Positions 43,162-54,885 are shown, numbered from the stretch's first letter. The stretch is 64,000 nucleotides of DNA from an uncultured Bacteroidales bacterium (GCA_900317055.1 ONFF01000004.1:121243-185242); one strand, 5' to 3'. The notes: generated from the letters alone by a model not told the origin. Program-made: numbers and translations.

Positions 43162-43538
43162 ACTCAAAAGGTATGGTTGAGTATGCCTACACCTTGCCAA
43201 CACCTTGCCAACACTATGCCTAGAGTATGCGAAAGCCTATCCAAGCTGACCCCAATGCCAGCCCCAACTCTAAACTCTGTAATTTGCTGATTTTGGTTGT
43301 CACTTTCGTGTCCTACGACTGAATCAAGTTGACGGGTTAATAATTTAAGACTGTTATGAGTTGTCAGCCGCTTTTTCTGCGACTGGTTTTTGTTTACTCT
43401 GATTGCAGAGCCAGAGCTTTTGGTTTGCCTCAGTTCATTGGGGTTCGATGCCCCAATGAACTGAAAACAAACTCGCTTGTTTGCTCCGACGCTGTCGCCG
43501 TCGCTTTGGTTTGCCGCTGCAAATATATGTGTTTTTCA

Positions 43539-44447
43539 TCATACCGCTGCTTTTTGTTCTCTTCTGATGGCATCTTCACGCCAAGAGCGCCAATGCCGCT
43601 TCATATCTCCCCTCATCTGGTGCGCCTGATTGGGCGTGTGCCAGTCAATGCTGCTGTGAGGACGTTCCGAGTTATAGAACCGAATGGCCTTTTCGACCGC
43701 TTCGACTACTTGCTCCAGGCTGGTAAACGTTTGTCCGTGAAGGAGCTCGTTCTTGACGGTATTGTTGATGCGTTCGGCCATTGCATTGTCTTTCGGGTTG
43801 CCGCTCTCGGTCATGCTTGGCGTAATGTCGTGCAGTCTCAGCTGTTTTATGTACTCCGCGCTGGCGTACTGGGTACCGCGGTCGGAGTGGTGGATGAGGG
43901 TGTCGGCAAAGCCTTCGGGCAATGTGGATACGGCTTTCTTCAAAGCTTCTATGCTGTATTCAGCTTCAAGCGTCGGAGCCACACAACTGCCCAGGACCCG
44001 TTTGCTGTAGGCATCCATGACAAGTGTCAGGAAGCAGAAGCGGTAGCCAAGTCGGGCCGTCTCGTCTTCTATCGGCACATAGGTTATGTCACTGACCCAT
44101 ATCTGGTTGGGACGCATAGGAATCACGTTCTTCACGAGGTTCGGATAGGTCGGCAGGGTATGCCGAGAGTCGGTCGTGCGTGGGGCACGAAGTCGCTGCA
44201 CAACATTCAGTCCGCGCTCGTGAAGGATACAGCGGAACACGTCGCGTCCCACACGGTACTCTTCACTGAAACGGGGCTGGTACATGCGCCAGAGTTTGTC
44301 GGCACCGATTCTCGGGTCCTTCTCCCTGACCTCGCGTACGAACTGCTCAACAAACCGCTCTATCGCGAGTCTGCGGAACAGAAGGTCGTCATCACGCTTG
44401 TAAAAGGCCTGTCGTGTGACACCGGCCAGCGCGCAGAGCTGTTTCAC
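43539..44447 (-). CDS. IS3-family transposase OrfB (DDE integrase core)
   Basis: A 302-residue catalytic domain starting at a GTG (VKQLCALAGV). It has an HTH_21-like N-terminus and an rve core. Acidic residues appear in WVSDITYVP, HHSDRGTQYAS and the DDE-box Glu region NPKDNAMAERINNTVKNE. It is normally produced as an OrfAB fusion by -1 frameshifting. In the -1 frame translation continues smoothly from an A7 run at about 44495-44501 through RTVERLRREKRYPVKQL into OrfB. It appears intact. Confidence 0.92.
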   Translation of the reverse strand: MKQLCALAGVTRQAFYKRDDDLLFRRLAIERFVEQFVREVREKDPRIGADKLWRMYQPRFSEEYRVGRDVFRCILHERGLNVVQRLRAPRTTDSRHTLPTYPNLVKNVIPMRPNQIWVSDITYVPIEDETARLGYRFCFLTLVMDAYSKRVLGSCVAPTLEAEYSIEALKKAVSTLPEGFADTLIHHSDRGTQYASAEYIKQLRLHDITPSMTESGNPKDNAMAERINNTVKNELLHGQTFTSLEQVVEAVEKAIRFYNSERPHSSIDWHTPNQAHQMRGDMKRHWRSWREDAIRREQKAAV

Positions 44448-44842
44448 TGGATACCGCTTCTCTCTGCGCAGCCTTTCGACTGTCCGGTGTCGGCTTTTTT
44501 TCGTATCTCGATGCCGAACATCTCTTCCGCCACGTCTATCATCGTGTCGCAGAAATCTGCCCGCATCGTCTCGTCGTACAGCTTCTTCTTCAGTTCCAGA
44601 ATCTCTGCCCGAAGAGCCTTTATCTCTTCGGCCTGGTTGTCAACCGGCTTGTTCTTCATAAGCAGCGCGCTCTTATCATTCTCCGCTGCAAATTTATGAA
44701 TAATCCTTGATACGACAGACTGTGCTGTATCATACCTCCTTGACAATTCACTTTGACTTACGCCTTCGAGATAATGAAGCCTCACCATCTCCATTTTTTC
44801 TTCTTGACTGAATTTCTTCCGTCTCTTTTTGATTCTCTCCAT
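44444..44842 (-). CDS. IS3-family transposase OrfA
   Basis: A 132-residue helix-turn-helix protein (FSQEEKMEMVRLHYLEGVSQ) followed by a leucine-zipper-like coiled coil (EEIKALRAEILELKKKL). It binds the element's ends. It contains the A7 slippery run (ATACGAAAAAAAGCC) used for -1 frameshifting into OrfB, and overlaps OrfB by 4 bp. Confidence 0.92.
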   Translation of the reverse strand: MERIKKRRKKFSQEEKMEMVRLHYLEGVSQSELSRRYDTAQSVVSRIIHKFAAENDKSALLMKNKPVDNQAEEIKALRAEILELKKKLYDETMRADFCDTMIDVAEEMFGIEIRKKADTGQSKGCAERSGIQ

Positions 44843-44883
44843 TTTTGTTGACTATTGTGTCAACTTTTTTCAGCGTAAGACAC

Positions 44884-44985
44884 TCTAAACTGACTCTAAA
44901 CTCTAAACTCTTAACTCTAAACTGACTCTAAACTCTTAACTCTAAACTGACTCTAAACTCTAAACCCTAAACTCTAAACTCTAAA
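44884..44985. repeat. TCTAAAC low-complexity tandem tract
   Basis: Units ACTCTAAACT, GACTCTAAACT and ACTCTTAACT follow each other up to the stop codon of the TonB receptor gene. Related units (AACTCTAAACTCTG) lie on the other side of the IS at 43266-43280, so the IS probably split or flanks one tract. Confidence 0.75.
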
Positions 44986-46923
44986 CTAATACCGAAACTC
45001 CCCCATCACCTCAAAACTCCTGCCCGGCATAGCCCTCCAAATCACATTCTGGTAGTCTTTGTCGGTGAGGTTGTTGCAGCGCAACTCGATGCGGAACTTC
45101 TTGATTTGCTTGCCTATGGCAACATGATGCAACACATACGAAGGAAGGTCGTAGGCAAAGAACTCCTGTTCATTATATGAAGTGCTGCGGCGACCCGTCA
45201 CCTCAACGGTGTAACTCAAGTTCCAGGTCTTCCACTGTGTGTTGAGAAACACATTGGCATGGTGACGCGGAATGTAAATCAGCTGCTTGCCATTGGTGCC
45301 TTGGGCATAGGCCTTCTCGCTCTCGTCAGTGGTGACGGTAAAGACATAGTTGCCCGACATCGTGACTTTCCAATTTTCCTTAACAAAGGCAGCATCAATG
45401 TGGTTCTCGATGCCGCGTGCATACACCTTGGCCACATTTTCAGGCACCCAGAATCGGTAGGAAGTCGGCATCCACTGAATCCAGTTCTTCACATTGGAAA
45501 AATAGCCTCCTGTGCGCAAATCCAGTTTGAACGAACCTTTTTGAAGACCGTATTTTAAAGCTAAATCAACCGTGCGACCATTTTCAGGAAGCAGGTCGGG
45601 ATTGCCTCCAGGATACCAGTAGAGGTCGTTCAACGAAGGATTCCTGTAGTTGTGGCTATAGCCCAAGGTGAAACTCATGGCCTTATAGAACGGCAGTTGG
45701 TAGGACAATGTCGCCGTTGGGAAGAAACCCATGGCCTTGCCGTCAGTCCAGTCATAGCGTGCCGTGAGGTTGAGTTGGGCGCAATCGAAAGGCTCACCGC
45801 TGACGGCAGCATAGGCTGACACCAAATTGCGCCGTTTCTCGCCTTCATAGTTGTTGCTCCTCACCTGCTCGTTGTCCCATTGCAACTTGGCTTTCAATGT
45901 CCAGCTTTGGTAAAGCTGCTGCTCCAAATTGGCGATTTGGTGTAGAATCAAGGCATGGTTCTCCGAATTAATAAAAGTGACCGTATCGTCGGTGACGGGA
46001 TTGCGCGTCAAGAGAAAATAACGTTGGTTTTCCACGAAGGCCGCCGACTTCAGCTGTAGGTTTCCTGTCTCCCAAAAAGTCTTGAAGGACACGAAGTTGC
46101 GCGAGAAGTTGTCGCGCGTCCATTCCTCCAAGTTCACATTGAACACATTAGGCATGATGGGCGGCAGGTTGCGGTTATTCCATTGGTTCCACGAGGAGAC
46201 GGAAACGACGCTCTTGCCCAGCAACACGCTCATCTCAGGCATCACGCCAAAATCAACGAAGTCGGCATTGCGCTGCTTCATCTTCTCATGCGGTATGGTG
46301 GCGAGGTTTTCGTACTCAAAGTCGTTGTCGGACGAATTGCGGTAGGCTTTCAAACGGAACGAAAACTTTTTGCCATAGTGACCCACCGTGACGAAGCTGC
46401 CAAGGGTGTTGAAACTGCCGTAGGTCTGCTTCAAGTCAAGCAAAAGCCCATCGCCGAAGTGGTGCGTATTGTCGATGTTGACCGCGCCGCCCAAGCCGCC
46501 ACTATTGTTGGAGGTGCCGCTACCCCAGTTGAGGCTGACGTCATCGGCCAAAAACACGGGAATAGTGCTGAAGTCGACCTGCCCGAGGCTGGGCGCATTG
46601 AGCTGGAAGCCGTTCCATAGCACCAGGGTGTGGCTGGCCGTCGTTCCACGAAACGAAGCCGTGGAAGTGCCGCCAGGCCCGTAGGTCTTGATGAAGACGG
46701 GGCTATGCTGAATCAACAGATCCGAGAGGCTCGAAGTGCTTTTGGATTGCAGCACGAGGGTGTCGAGCTTGCGCGCCACCAAAGGCTTCAAAGTCTCAAC
46801 CGATTCTTTGTCGCCAATCACCTCGACTGATTTCAGCATAATAGTATCTTGGGCATGAAGCTGCGAAAGCGTCATGCCCAACGATAACAATAAAAAACCA
46901 ATTATTCTAAGATGACAGTTCAA
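44986..46923 (-). CDS. TonB-dependent receptor (BtuB-like)
   Basis: A 645-residue outer-membrane receptor with a signal peptide ending LHAQ, a plug domain near residues 45-150 (STASFRGTTASHTLVLWNGF, NNSGGLGGAVNIDN) and a beta-barrel ending in an aromatic residue (VMGEFRY). The size fits BtuB-like vitamin or small-siderophore receptors rather than SusC-type glycan transporters. The substrate is unknown. Its start overlaps the stop of the MORN-repeat gene by 4 bp, so the two form an operon. Confidence 0.88.
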   Translation of the reverse strand: MNCHLRIIGFLLLSLGMTLSQLHAQDTIMLKSVEVIGDKESVETLKPLVARKLDTLVLQSKSTSSLSDLLIQHSPVFIKTYGPGGTSTASFRGTTASHTLVLWNGFQLNAPSLGQVDFSTIPVFLADDVSLNWGSGTSNNSGGLGGAVNIDNTHHFGDGLLLDLKQTYGSFNTLGSFVTVGHYGKKFSFRLKAYRNSSDNDFEYENLATIPHEKMKQRNADFVDFGVMPEMSVLLGKSVVSVSSWNQWNNRNLPPIMPNVFNVNLEEWTRDNFSRNFVSFKTFWETGNLQLKSAAFVENQRYFLLTRNPVTDDTVTFINSENHALILHQIANLEQQLYQSWTLKAKLQWDNEQVRSNNYEGEKRRNLVSAYAAVSGEPFDCAQLNLTARYDWTDGKAMGFFPTATLSYQLPFYKAMSFTLGYSHNYRNPSLNDLYWYPGGNPDLLPENGRTVDLALKYGLQKGSFKLDLRTGGYFSNVKNWIQWMPTSYRFWVPENVAKVYARGIENHIDAAFVKENWKVTMSGNYVFTVTTDESEKAYAQGTNGKQLIYIPRHHANVFLNTQWKTWNLSYTVEVTGRRSTSYNEQEFFAYDLPSYVLHHVAIGKQIKKFRIELRCNNLTDKDYQNVIWRAMPGRSFEVMGEFRY

Positions 46924-47702
46924 TGTTTCTTTACAGGATTTTTGGCATCCAATTTAATGTCCTTCTTGATTTCCTTTTCCACCTTCTTGCTTAATTCCTT
47001 CTCCTTGTTTTTGATCTCAAAATCCTTTTTCATCTCTTGCTGCTTTTTAATCTCCTTATCAGCCTGAGGTTTCTCCTTTTGAGCATAAGTCTTCTCCTTG
47101 CCTTGCAGTTTACCGTTCTTATAGGATGCTTCCTTCTTGAGAGAACCGTCCTCATAGAACGACTGCTGGAGACCGTTGAACTGGCCGTCCTTATACTCTA
47201 TGGTCATCTTCTTGACACCGTTCTCATAGAACCAAGTCGTCAGGCCATTGCGGAAACCATCCTTGTATTGTGCCACCTCAAGGTTGCCACCCTTCTCATA
47301 GCAAAGCACCTGCTTGCCGTCCAAGACACCTTTTTTATAAGTGTTCATCTTCGAGAGGCGACCGCCACGGAACCACTCACTGCATTGCCCTTCAAGCATA
47401 TCATTCTTATACTCAGCTTTTTTCGTAATCGAACCCGTCTTGTCGATTTCAATAAAAACGCCGTTTTTCTTACCGTTTTGGTAATTCACAATCTTCTTGG
47501 GCAAATAGGTGTTGTTGTTGAAATACTCGATCCAAGTACCTTCTTTCTTTCCATTCACGACATTACCCTCGATGGTGCATTCACCGGCATTGGTCGTAAA
47601 CATTCCGTTTTGGGCTTTCGAAACATCCACGCTTTCGATGGTTTGCGCGAACATAGGCATGGCAAACAAAGCCATTGCGATGATAATCAAAGTTTTACGC
47701 AT
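46920..47702 (-). CDS. exported MORN-repeat (YwqK-like) protein
   Basis: A 260-residue protein with a signal peptide (MRKTLIIIAMALFAMPMFAQ). At least six MORN-type repeats follow, of the pattern G(K/R)xxGxxxxxYxNGxLxKxxxYKNG (for example YKDGFRNGLTTWFYENGVKK). After residue 200 comes a Lys/Glu-rich coiled coil. Database names such as YwqK family antitoxin for this repeat class are not good evidence of toxin biology. It probably is a periplasmic or surface scaffold. It is the first gene of the operon with the TonB receptor. Confidence 0.82.
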   Translation of the reverse strand: MRKTLIIIAMALFAMPMFAQTIESVDVSKAQNGMFTTNAGECTIEGNVVNGKKEGTWIEYFNNNTYLPKKIVNYQNGKKNGVFIEIDKTGSITKKAEYKNDMLEGQCSEWFRGGRLSKMNTYKKGVLDGKQVLCYEKGGNLEVAQYKDGFRNGLTTWFYENGVKKMTIEYKDGQFNGLQQSFYEDGSLKKEASYKNGKLQGKEKTYAQKEKPQADKEIKKQQEMKKDFEIKNKEKELSKKVEKEIKKDIKLDAKNPVKKH

Positions 47703-47877
47703 TTCTCTTTTCTTTTTAATGATTGGACAAAATTATAAAATTCACGGCAAATGGACGCAATTTTCATGCAAATATTTCAGAATTCGTTTTTTTTTCGGAA
47801 TTTCGCGTCGTCAATCGCCTCTGGCTTCTGGCTTTTGGCCTTTGGCAGCCACACAAAAAAGGATATGTTTTCTACTT

Positions 47878-47930
47878 GTCATAAAGCTGCCAATAGCCAG
47901 TAGCCAATAACCAGTAGCCAAAGAAAATCC
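47878..47930. repeat. GCCAATAGCCAGTAGCC short-unit tract
   Basis: Imperfect tandem GCCAATA/GCCAGTA units precede the small gene at 47932. A related GGCTTCTGGCTTTTGGCC tract lies at about 47820-47850 in the opposite sense, giving another loose palindrome between divergent genes. Confidence 0.5.
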
Positions 47931-47931
47931 T

Positions 47932-48231
47932 ATGAAAAAAATCGAAGTCAAAAACTTTAAGCTCTACACCACGGCAGTCATTAGCATTGAGTGGAAACAG
48001 GAACTGCTCAACGTCAACCTCGACCTCGCCATGATGCTCAAAATGATGCGTATGGAAGGCCTCACCGAAGCCGACATCGAGCGTTACAGCAAAAACGGAC
48101 AGCCTATCCCCTTCAAGAAGGTCACACTCATCCTCTTCCAGGACGACAACAAGCCCGGGCAATACTATACGGACGAGTCGTTCTGCGAAGACGACGACCC
48201 GACGGTGTTTTATGTTGAAATCAAAGAGTAA
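47932..48231 (+). CDS. hypothetical protein
   Basis: A 99-residue protein (MKKIEVKNFKLYTTAVISIE) with an acidic C-terminal part (ESFCEDDDPTVFYVEIKE). No signal peptide and no recognised domain. Codon use resembles the housekeeping neighbours. It stands alone between two repeat tracts, divergent from the MORN gene. A conserved Bacteroidales protein of unknown function seems likely. Confidence 0.6.
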   Translation: MKKIEVKNFKLYTTAVISIEWKQELLNVNLDLAMMLKMMRMEGLTEADIERYSKNGQPIPFKKVTLILFQDDNKPGQYYTDESFCEDDDPTVFYVEIKE

Positions 48232-48320
48232 TGCTGAATGTTGAATGATGAATGCTGAATGGGGCAAAGCCACATGAACTTCACCTCCATTCAGCATTCC
48301 ACATTCCTAATTCAGCATTC
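48229..48320. repeat. GAATGCTGAATG-type inverted intergenic repeat
   Basis: TAATGCTGAATGTTGAATG is followed by CATTCAGCATTCC and CTAATTCAGCATTC. The hairpin overlaps the stop of the 47932 gene and the stop of the oxidoreductase gene at 48319. Confidence 0.75.
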
Positions 48321-50589
48321 AATGTAAGCTCTTAATGTACTCGTCAATGGCTTTGGCGGCTTTCTTGCCGGCGCCCATGGCGAGGATGACCGTGGCGGCA
48401 CCACTCACCGCATCGCCACCGGCAAAGATGCCAGGACGTGAGGTAGTGCCCACCTCGTCGGCCACAATGCAGCCCTTCTTGTTCAAATCGAGGTTGCGGG
48501 TCGTGCTGCCAATCAATGGATTCGGTGAGGTACCAAGAGCCATGATGATCATGTCGACATCGAGGACAAACTCCGAATCCTTGATCGGAACAGGGCTTCT
48601 ACGACCAGAGGCATCAGGCTCACCCAGTTCGCATTTCACGCACTTGAAGCCTTTCACCCAGCCGTTTTCGTCGCCCAGCACCTCAACAGGAGCCGTCAAC
48701 AGGTCGAAGATGACGCCTTCTTCCTTGGCATGGTGCACCTCCTCCACTCTCGCAGGCAGCTCAGCCTCGGAACGGCGGTAGACGATATGCACCTCGGCAC
48801 CAAGACGCAAGGCGGTACGCGCAGCATCCATAGCCACATTACCACCACCGACCACGGCAACTTTCTTACCTACATAGTTCGGGGTTTCGAAGCCTTCCTT
48901 ATAAGCAAAGAGCAGGTTGTTGCGGGTCAGGAACTCGTTGGCTGAAACCACACCGCAGAGGTTTTCGCCCGGCACGTTCATCATCATCGGGAAACCAGCA
49001 CCCGAGCCGACGAAGACAGCTTCAAAGCCTTCACGTTTCATCAACTCGTCGATAGTGATGGTGCGACCTACGACCACATCCTTCTCGAACTTGGCTCCCA
49101 ACTTGCGCACGCTTTCCACTTCTTTCTTCACCACCGTGTCCTTAGGCAGACGGAACGACGGGATGCCATACATCAACACACCGCCCAACTCGTGCAAAGC
49201 CTCGAAGATGGTGACATCGTAACCCATCGACAACAAATCCTTGGCGCAAGTCAAGCCCGAAGGACCGCTACCGATGATAGCCACCTTGTGACCGTTCGGG
49301 ATGCTTTGGCTGCTGAAATGCAGATCGTGCTCGATGGCATAGTCGCCAACGAAACGTTCCAATTTACCGATGGCGATAGGCTCGAATTTCTTGCCCATCA
49401 CGCATGAACCTTCGCACTGGGTCTCCTGCGGACACACACGACCACAGACGGCTGGCAGAGCCGAGTCGCAACTAATGACTCCTGCAGCACCTTCAAAGTC
49501 ACCTTTGGCCACACGGGCAATAAAACCAGGAATGTCGACATTGACTGGACAATGTTCCACACATTGCGGGTTCTTGCAGTGCAGGCAACGCTGGGCCTCC
49601 ATGATGGCCATGTCGGCTGAATAGCCCAAGCACACCTCGTCGAAGTTATGGGCGCGGACTTCGGGCTTCTGTTCCGGAACGGGCACACGTTTTTTCTTGT
49701 CGAAGCTCTCTTCCGAGATGCCTCCGATATGGCACTCGTGGCCTTCGGCTTTCTCCTCGGCTTGGAGTTGCTTGCGCGTCACCACATTATTATACATGGC
49801 TTGACGCTTCATGGCCTCGTCGAAGTCGACATCCTTACCCAGGAACTCGGGACCATCGATGCAAGTGAACTTGGTCTTGCCACCGATACTCACACGGCAG
49901 GCACCGCACATGCCCGTGCCGTCGACCATAATCGAGTTGAGCGACACCGTGCAGCGGATACCCAATTCCTCGCAAGTCTTAGTGGCAAACTTCATCATAA
50001 TCATCGGGCCAATGGCGACAGCCTCATCATACTGCTTGCCGCTGGCCACCAACTGGCGCAGCACATCGGTCACCAAGCCCTTGCGGCCTGTAGAGCCGTC
50101 ATCGGAAGTGACATACAAGTTACTGACCTCTGCCAGTTCCTTTTCGAAGATGAGCAAGTCCTTGGTACGAGCACCGATGATACAGTCGGCAGTGGCACCA
50201 TGGTCGTTCAACCACTTCACCTGAGGATAGATTGGGGCGATACCAACACCACCACCAATGAAGACGAACGAGCGCTTACGCAGTTCCTCAGCCGTCATCG
50301 TGGCAAACTCGGAGGGCTTGCCCAAGGGGCCGACGATGTCGGCAAAGCGGTCGCCTTCCTTGTATTCTGCCATTTTCCTGGTGGATTCGCCAATGGCCTT
50401 GAAGACGATGGTCACCGTTCCTCTAACGCGATGGTAGTCGCTTATAGTCAACGGAATACGCTCCGAGTTTTCCTCCATCTTGACGATAAGGAACTGACCT
50501 GGAAGTGCCGAATGGGCGATACGCGGCGCATAGACATCCATGAGGTAGGTCTCGGCCGCGAAGGTTTCTTTGTGTAAGATTTCAAACAT
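48319..50589 (-). CDS. fused NfnAB-type oxidoreductase (FNR-like subunit plus glutamate-synthase-like subunit)
   Basis: A 756-residue fusion. Residues 1-280 are a PyrK/NfnA-like ferredoxin-NADP reductase module with FIGGGVGIAPIYPQ and a [2Fe-2S] site including MCGACRVSIGG. Residues 300-756 are GltD/NfnB-like: two [4Fe-4S] motifs around CLHCKNPQCVEHCP and CGRVCPQETQCEGSC, FAD-binding GSGPSGLTCAKDL and NADP-binding GGGNVAMDAARTALRLG. In split form these make NADH-dependent reduced ferredoxin:NADP oxidoreductase, an electron-bifurcating enzyme. Database names call the fusion dihydroorotate dehydrogenase B/glutamate synthase. The fusion is usual in Bacteroidales. Confidence 0.9.
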   Translation of the reverse strand: MFEILHKETFAAETYLMDVYAPRIAHSALPGQFLIVKMEENSERIPLTISDYHRVRGTVTIVFKAIGESTRKMAEYKEGDRFADIVGPLGKPSEFATMTAEELRKRSFVFIGGGVGIAPIYPQVKWLNDHGATADCIIGARTKDLLIFEKELAEVSNLYVTSDDGSTGRKGLVTDVLRQLVASGKQYDEAVAIGPMIMMKFATKTCEELGIRCTVSLNSIMVDGTGMCGACRVSIGGKTKFTCIDGPEFLGKDVDFDEAMKRQAMYNNVVTRKQLQAEEKAEGHECHIGGISEESFDKKKRVPVPEQKPEVRAHNFDEVCLGYSADMAIMEAQRCLHCKNPQCVEHCPVNVDIPGFIARVAKGDFEGAAGVISCDSALPAVCGRVCPQETQCEGSCVMGKKFEPIAIGKLERFVGDYAIEHDLHFSSQSIPNGHKVAIIGSGPSGLTCAKDLLSMGYDVTIFEALHELGGVLMYGIPSFRLPKDTVVKKEVESVRKLGAKFEKDVVVGRTITIDELMKREGFEAVFVGSGAGFPMMMNVPGENLCGVVSANEFLTRNNLLFAYKEGFETPNYVGKKVAVVGGGNVAMDAARTALRLGAEVHIVYRRSEAELPARVEEVHHAKEEGVIFDLLTAPVEVLGDENGWVKGFKCVKCELGEPDASGRRSPVPIKDSEFVLDVDMIIMALGTSPNPLIGSTTRNLDLNKKGCIVADEVGTTSRPGIFAGGDAVSGAATVILAMGAGKKAAKAIDEYIKSLH

Positions 50590-50705
50590 GATAATATGGA
50601 ATAAGAGTTAGTTTTTTACAAATGGTTACTGATTTTGTTGAAGTAAAGAATTTCTTGCAAATATAGTGATTTTATTAGATTTCAAAGAAAAACTCATAAA
50701 ATTGC

Positions 50706-50733
50706 AAAAAAAAGCCCCGAAAGACTTCGGGGC
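50706..50733 (-). terminator. rho-independent terminator after the TPR gene
   Basis: On the minus strand AGCCCCGAA and TTCGGGGCT form a 9-bp stem followed by a run of T residues (50706-50712), 29 bp after the TPR stop. Confidence 0.88.
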
Positions 50734-50761
50734 TACTTTGTTACATTATGTCGGGACGAAC

Positions 50762-51934
50762 TTATTCGCCCATCAAAGCCTTCACTTCATCCATCATGTT
50801 CAGCTTCACATAGATGGAACGCAGCACATTCTTCACATCGTCGGAAGGCTGGGCATCGTAGGCTTGCTTCAGATACGGCAGACCCGTGCGAAGCAATTCG
50901 TTGCCTTGTTCAATCAGGCTGTTGTACTGATCCTGTTCCTTCTTTGAGAAACCGGTGATTTCGTTGGCCTGCTCGATGTACTTGTTAGCCATCGTGGTGT
51001 AAAGTACGCCGATGTTGTAAATGGCATCGTAGTAGTCGGGCTTGATGCTGAGGGCTTGCTCGTAGTACTGACGGGCCTTGTCGGTGTCATAAAGGCCTTC
51101 GTTAGACTCGTCACCGTAGATAGTGCCAAGCACGAAGAGCAACTGAGCGTTATTGGGGTCGAGTTCAAGAAGCTTGGTAAGGTCTTGCACAGCTTCAGCG
51201 CCCTTGCCTTCCTTCAGATAGGCGTTCACCTTTTCAAGAATCAGGTTGGCGTCGCTGGGATCCTTTTCCAGACCAGCATTGATCATGGCCATGGCTTGTT
51301 CGGCATTGCCCAGACCGTTGTAGCAAGCGGCAAGGTGACGGTAGAGCTCGGCAGTCTCCGTTCCATTATTCTTCACCTCAGTGAAATAGGCCAAAGCCGT
51401 GTTGTAGTCTTCGGCTCTCAAAGCGGAAGTGGCAGCCAAGTTCAGCATATCGTTAGCCTCGGGGCTACCAAGCGACTTAGCGATGTCGTATGCCTTCTTG
51501 AACATGGGGGCTGCTTCTGAGAACTTACCGCTGTTGTAGTCATCAGCACCTTTAGAATAATAGGTGGTCATGACCGAACCCACACGCTGATAGATTTCCA
51601 TTTTGTTGTCCTCAAGGAATTCAGGGTTCTTCATGCAATTCATCAGCGACTCGTAGACGACTTCCAAAGCATTGGGTGTCTTGGCCAACAAGGCCTCGTC
51701 ACCTGATTGGATGACGTTTTGGTAAATGATGGCGCGATACAGCCAAGCCTGGGCTTGATCATCGGGCTTCATACCCAGGAATTGTTCGTGATTGACGCAT
51801 TTCTCAATAGAAGCCATGGCCTTTTCGTATTGACCGTTCTTGTTGTACATGAATGCGTCAGTTCTGTCTTTCTTTTGGGCCATCATCACATTGGCAGTGA
51901 GGGCGATGACCAGCAAAATCATTACTTTTTTCAT
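50762..51934 (-). CDS. exported tetratricopeptide-repeat protein
   Basis: A 390-residue protein with a signal peptide (MKKVMILLVIALTANVMMAQ) and about seven TPR units, for example AEAVQDLTKLLELDPNNAQL and KARQYYEQALSIKPDYYDA. It is probably a periplasmic scaffold for protein-protein contacts. It lies downstream of gyrA on the same strand, across a REP-like hairpin, so it may be separately transcribed. It has its own terminator. Confidence 0.85.
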   Translation of the reverse strand: MKKVMILLVIALTANVMMAQKKDRTDAFMYNKNGQYEKAMASIEKCVNHEQFLGMKPDDQAQAWLYRAIIYQNVIQSGDEALLAKTPNALEVVYESLMNCMKNPEFLEDNKMEIYQRVGSVMTTYYSKGADDYNSGKFSEAAPMFKKAYDIAKSLGSPEANDMLNLAATSALRAEDYNTALAYFTEVKNNGTETAELYRHLAACYNGLGNAEQAMAMINAGLEKDPSDANLILEKVNAYLKEGKGAEAVQDLTKLLELDPNNAQLLFVLGTIYGDESNEGLYDTDKARQYYEQALSIKPDYYDAIYNIGVLYTTMANKYIEQANEITGFSKKEQDQYNSLIEQGNELLRTGLPYLKQAYDAQPSDDVKNVLRSIYVKLNMMDEVKALMGE

Positions 51935-52013
51935 TTTCTCAATTATTTAAAGTTTGACAATTTCGTTATGGTTATTCTTTTATATAGCAATTATTGTTCC
52001 AAAGTGGTTTGAA

Positions 52014-52072
52014 TTGCCTCACATGTCATTCCTACATGGGCATGTGCAATAGATGAAATCTATGGGAGGCAA
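52014..52072. repeat. REP-like hairpin of the ATGTCAT/ATCTAT family
   Basis: TTGCCTCACATGTCATTCC pairs with the arm GATGAAATCTATGGGAGGCAA, leaving the characteristic GTCAT/ATCTA mismatch. It lies just after the gyrA stop. Confidence 0.7.
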
Positions 52073-52078
52073 TTCTCA

Positions 52079-54679
<2,601 letters not shown>

Positions 54680-54809
54680 TTTCGGGTTCTAATTTTCTCT
54701 TTTATAAATAGGGGTGCAAAGATAGGGAATTTTTGGATAGGTTTGGAAAAAATGGTCAAAAACTTCAAAACACGAATCCTCATCAATGAGCCATGAATAT
54801 CCCAAAAAT

Positions 54810-54885
54810 GGAATAAGTGGTCGTTTTTGTCCAATAAAAAACGGAATAAGTGACAATTTTATGCATGAAATTTATGGAATAAGTG
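54810..54885. repeat. 33-bp-period triple repeat GGAATAAGTG
   Basis: GGAATAAGTG occurs at 54810, 54843 and 54876, an exact 33-bp period, in the 387-bp gap between gyrA and the DUF4143 ATPase gene. A frame across it (54786-55076) only translates the repeat and looks non-coding. It resembles the promoter arrays at 3886 and 56378, but no promoter overlaps it clearly. Confidence 0.6.

Larger units (their letters stand above)
43308..44883 (-). mobile_element. IS3-family insertion sequence
   Basis: Terminal inverted repeats of about 25 bp are visible. The left end begins GTGTCCTACGACTGAA (43308). The right end, read inwards on the minus strand from 44883, begins GTGTCTTACGCTGAAA. Both continue to AAGTTGAC with a one-base gap. 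Two overlapping transposase frames lie inside. The 43334-43538 end segment is non-coding and holds the perfect hairpin CAGTTCATTGGGG/CCCCAATGAACTG (43431-43463). No target-site duplication is evident. Both flanks contain TCTAAAC units, so the element seems to have entered a repeat tract. Confidence 0.85.

Noticed and set aside
43431-43463. GGTTCGAT-containing hairpin considered as a tRNA T-arm
   Set aside because: No acceptor, D or anticodon arms are present; it is a simple 13-bp hairpin at the IS end.
43356-44699. 447-codon plus-strand frame across the IS3 element
   Set aside because: It is antisense to the intact OrfA/OrfB transposase frames and has no independent support.
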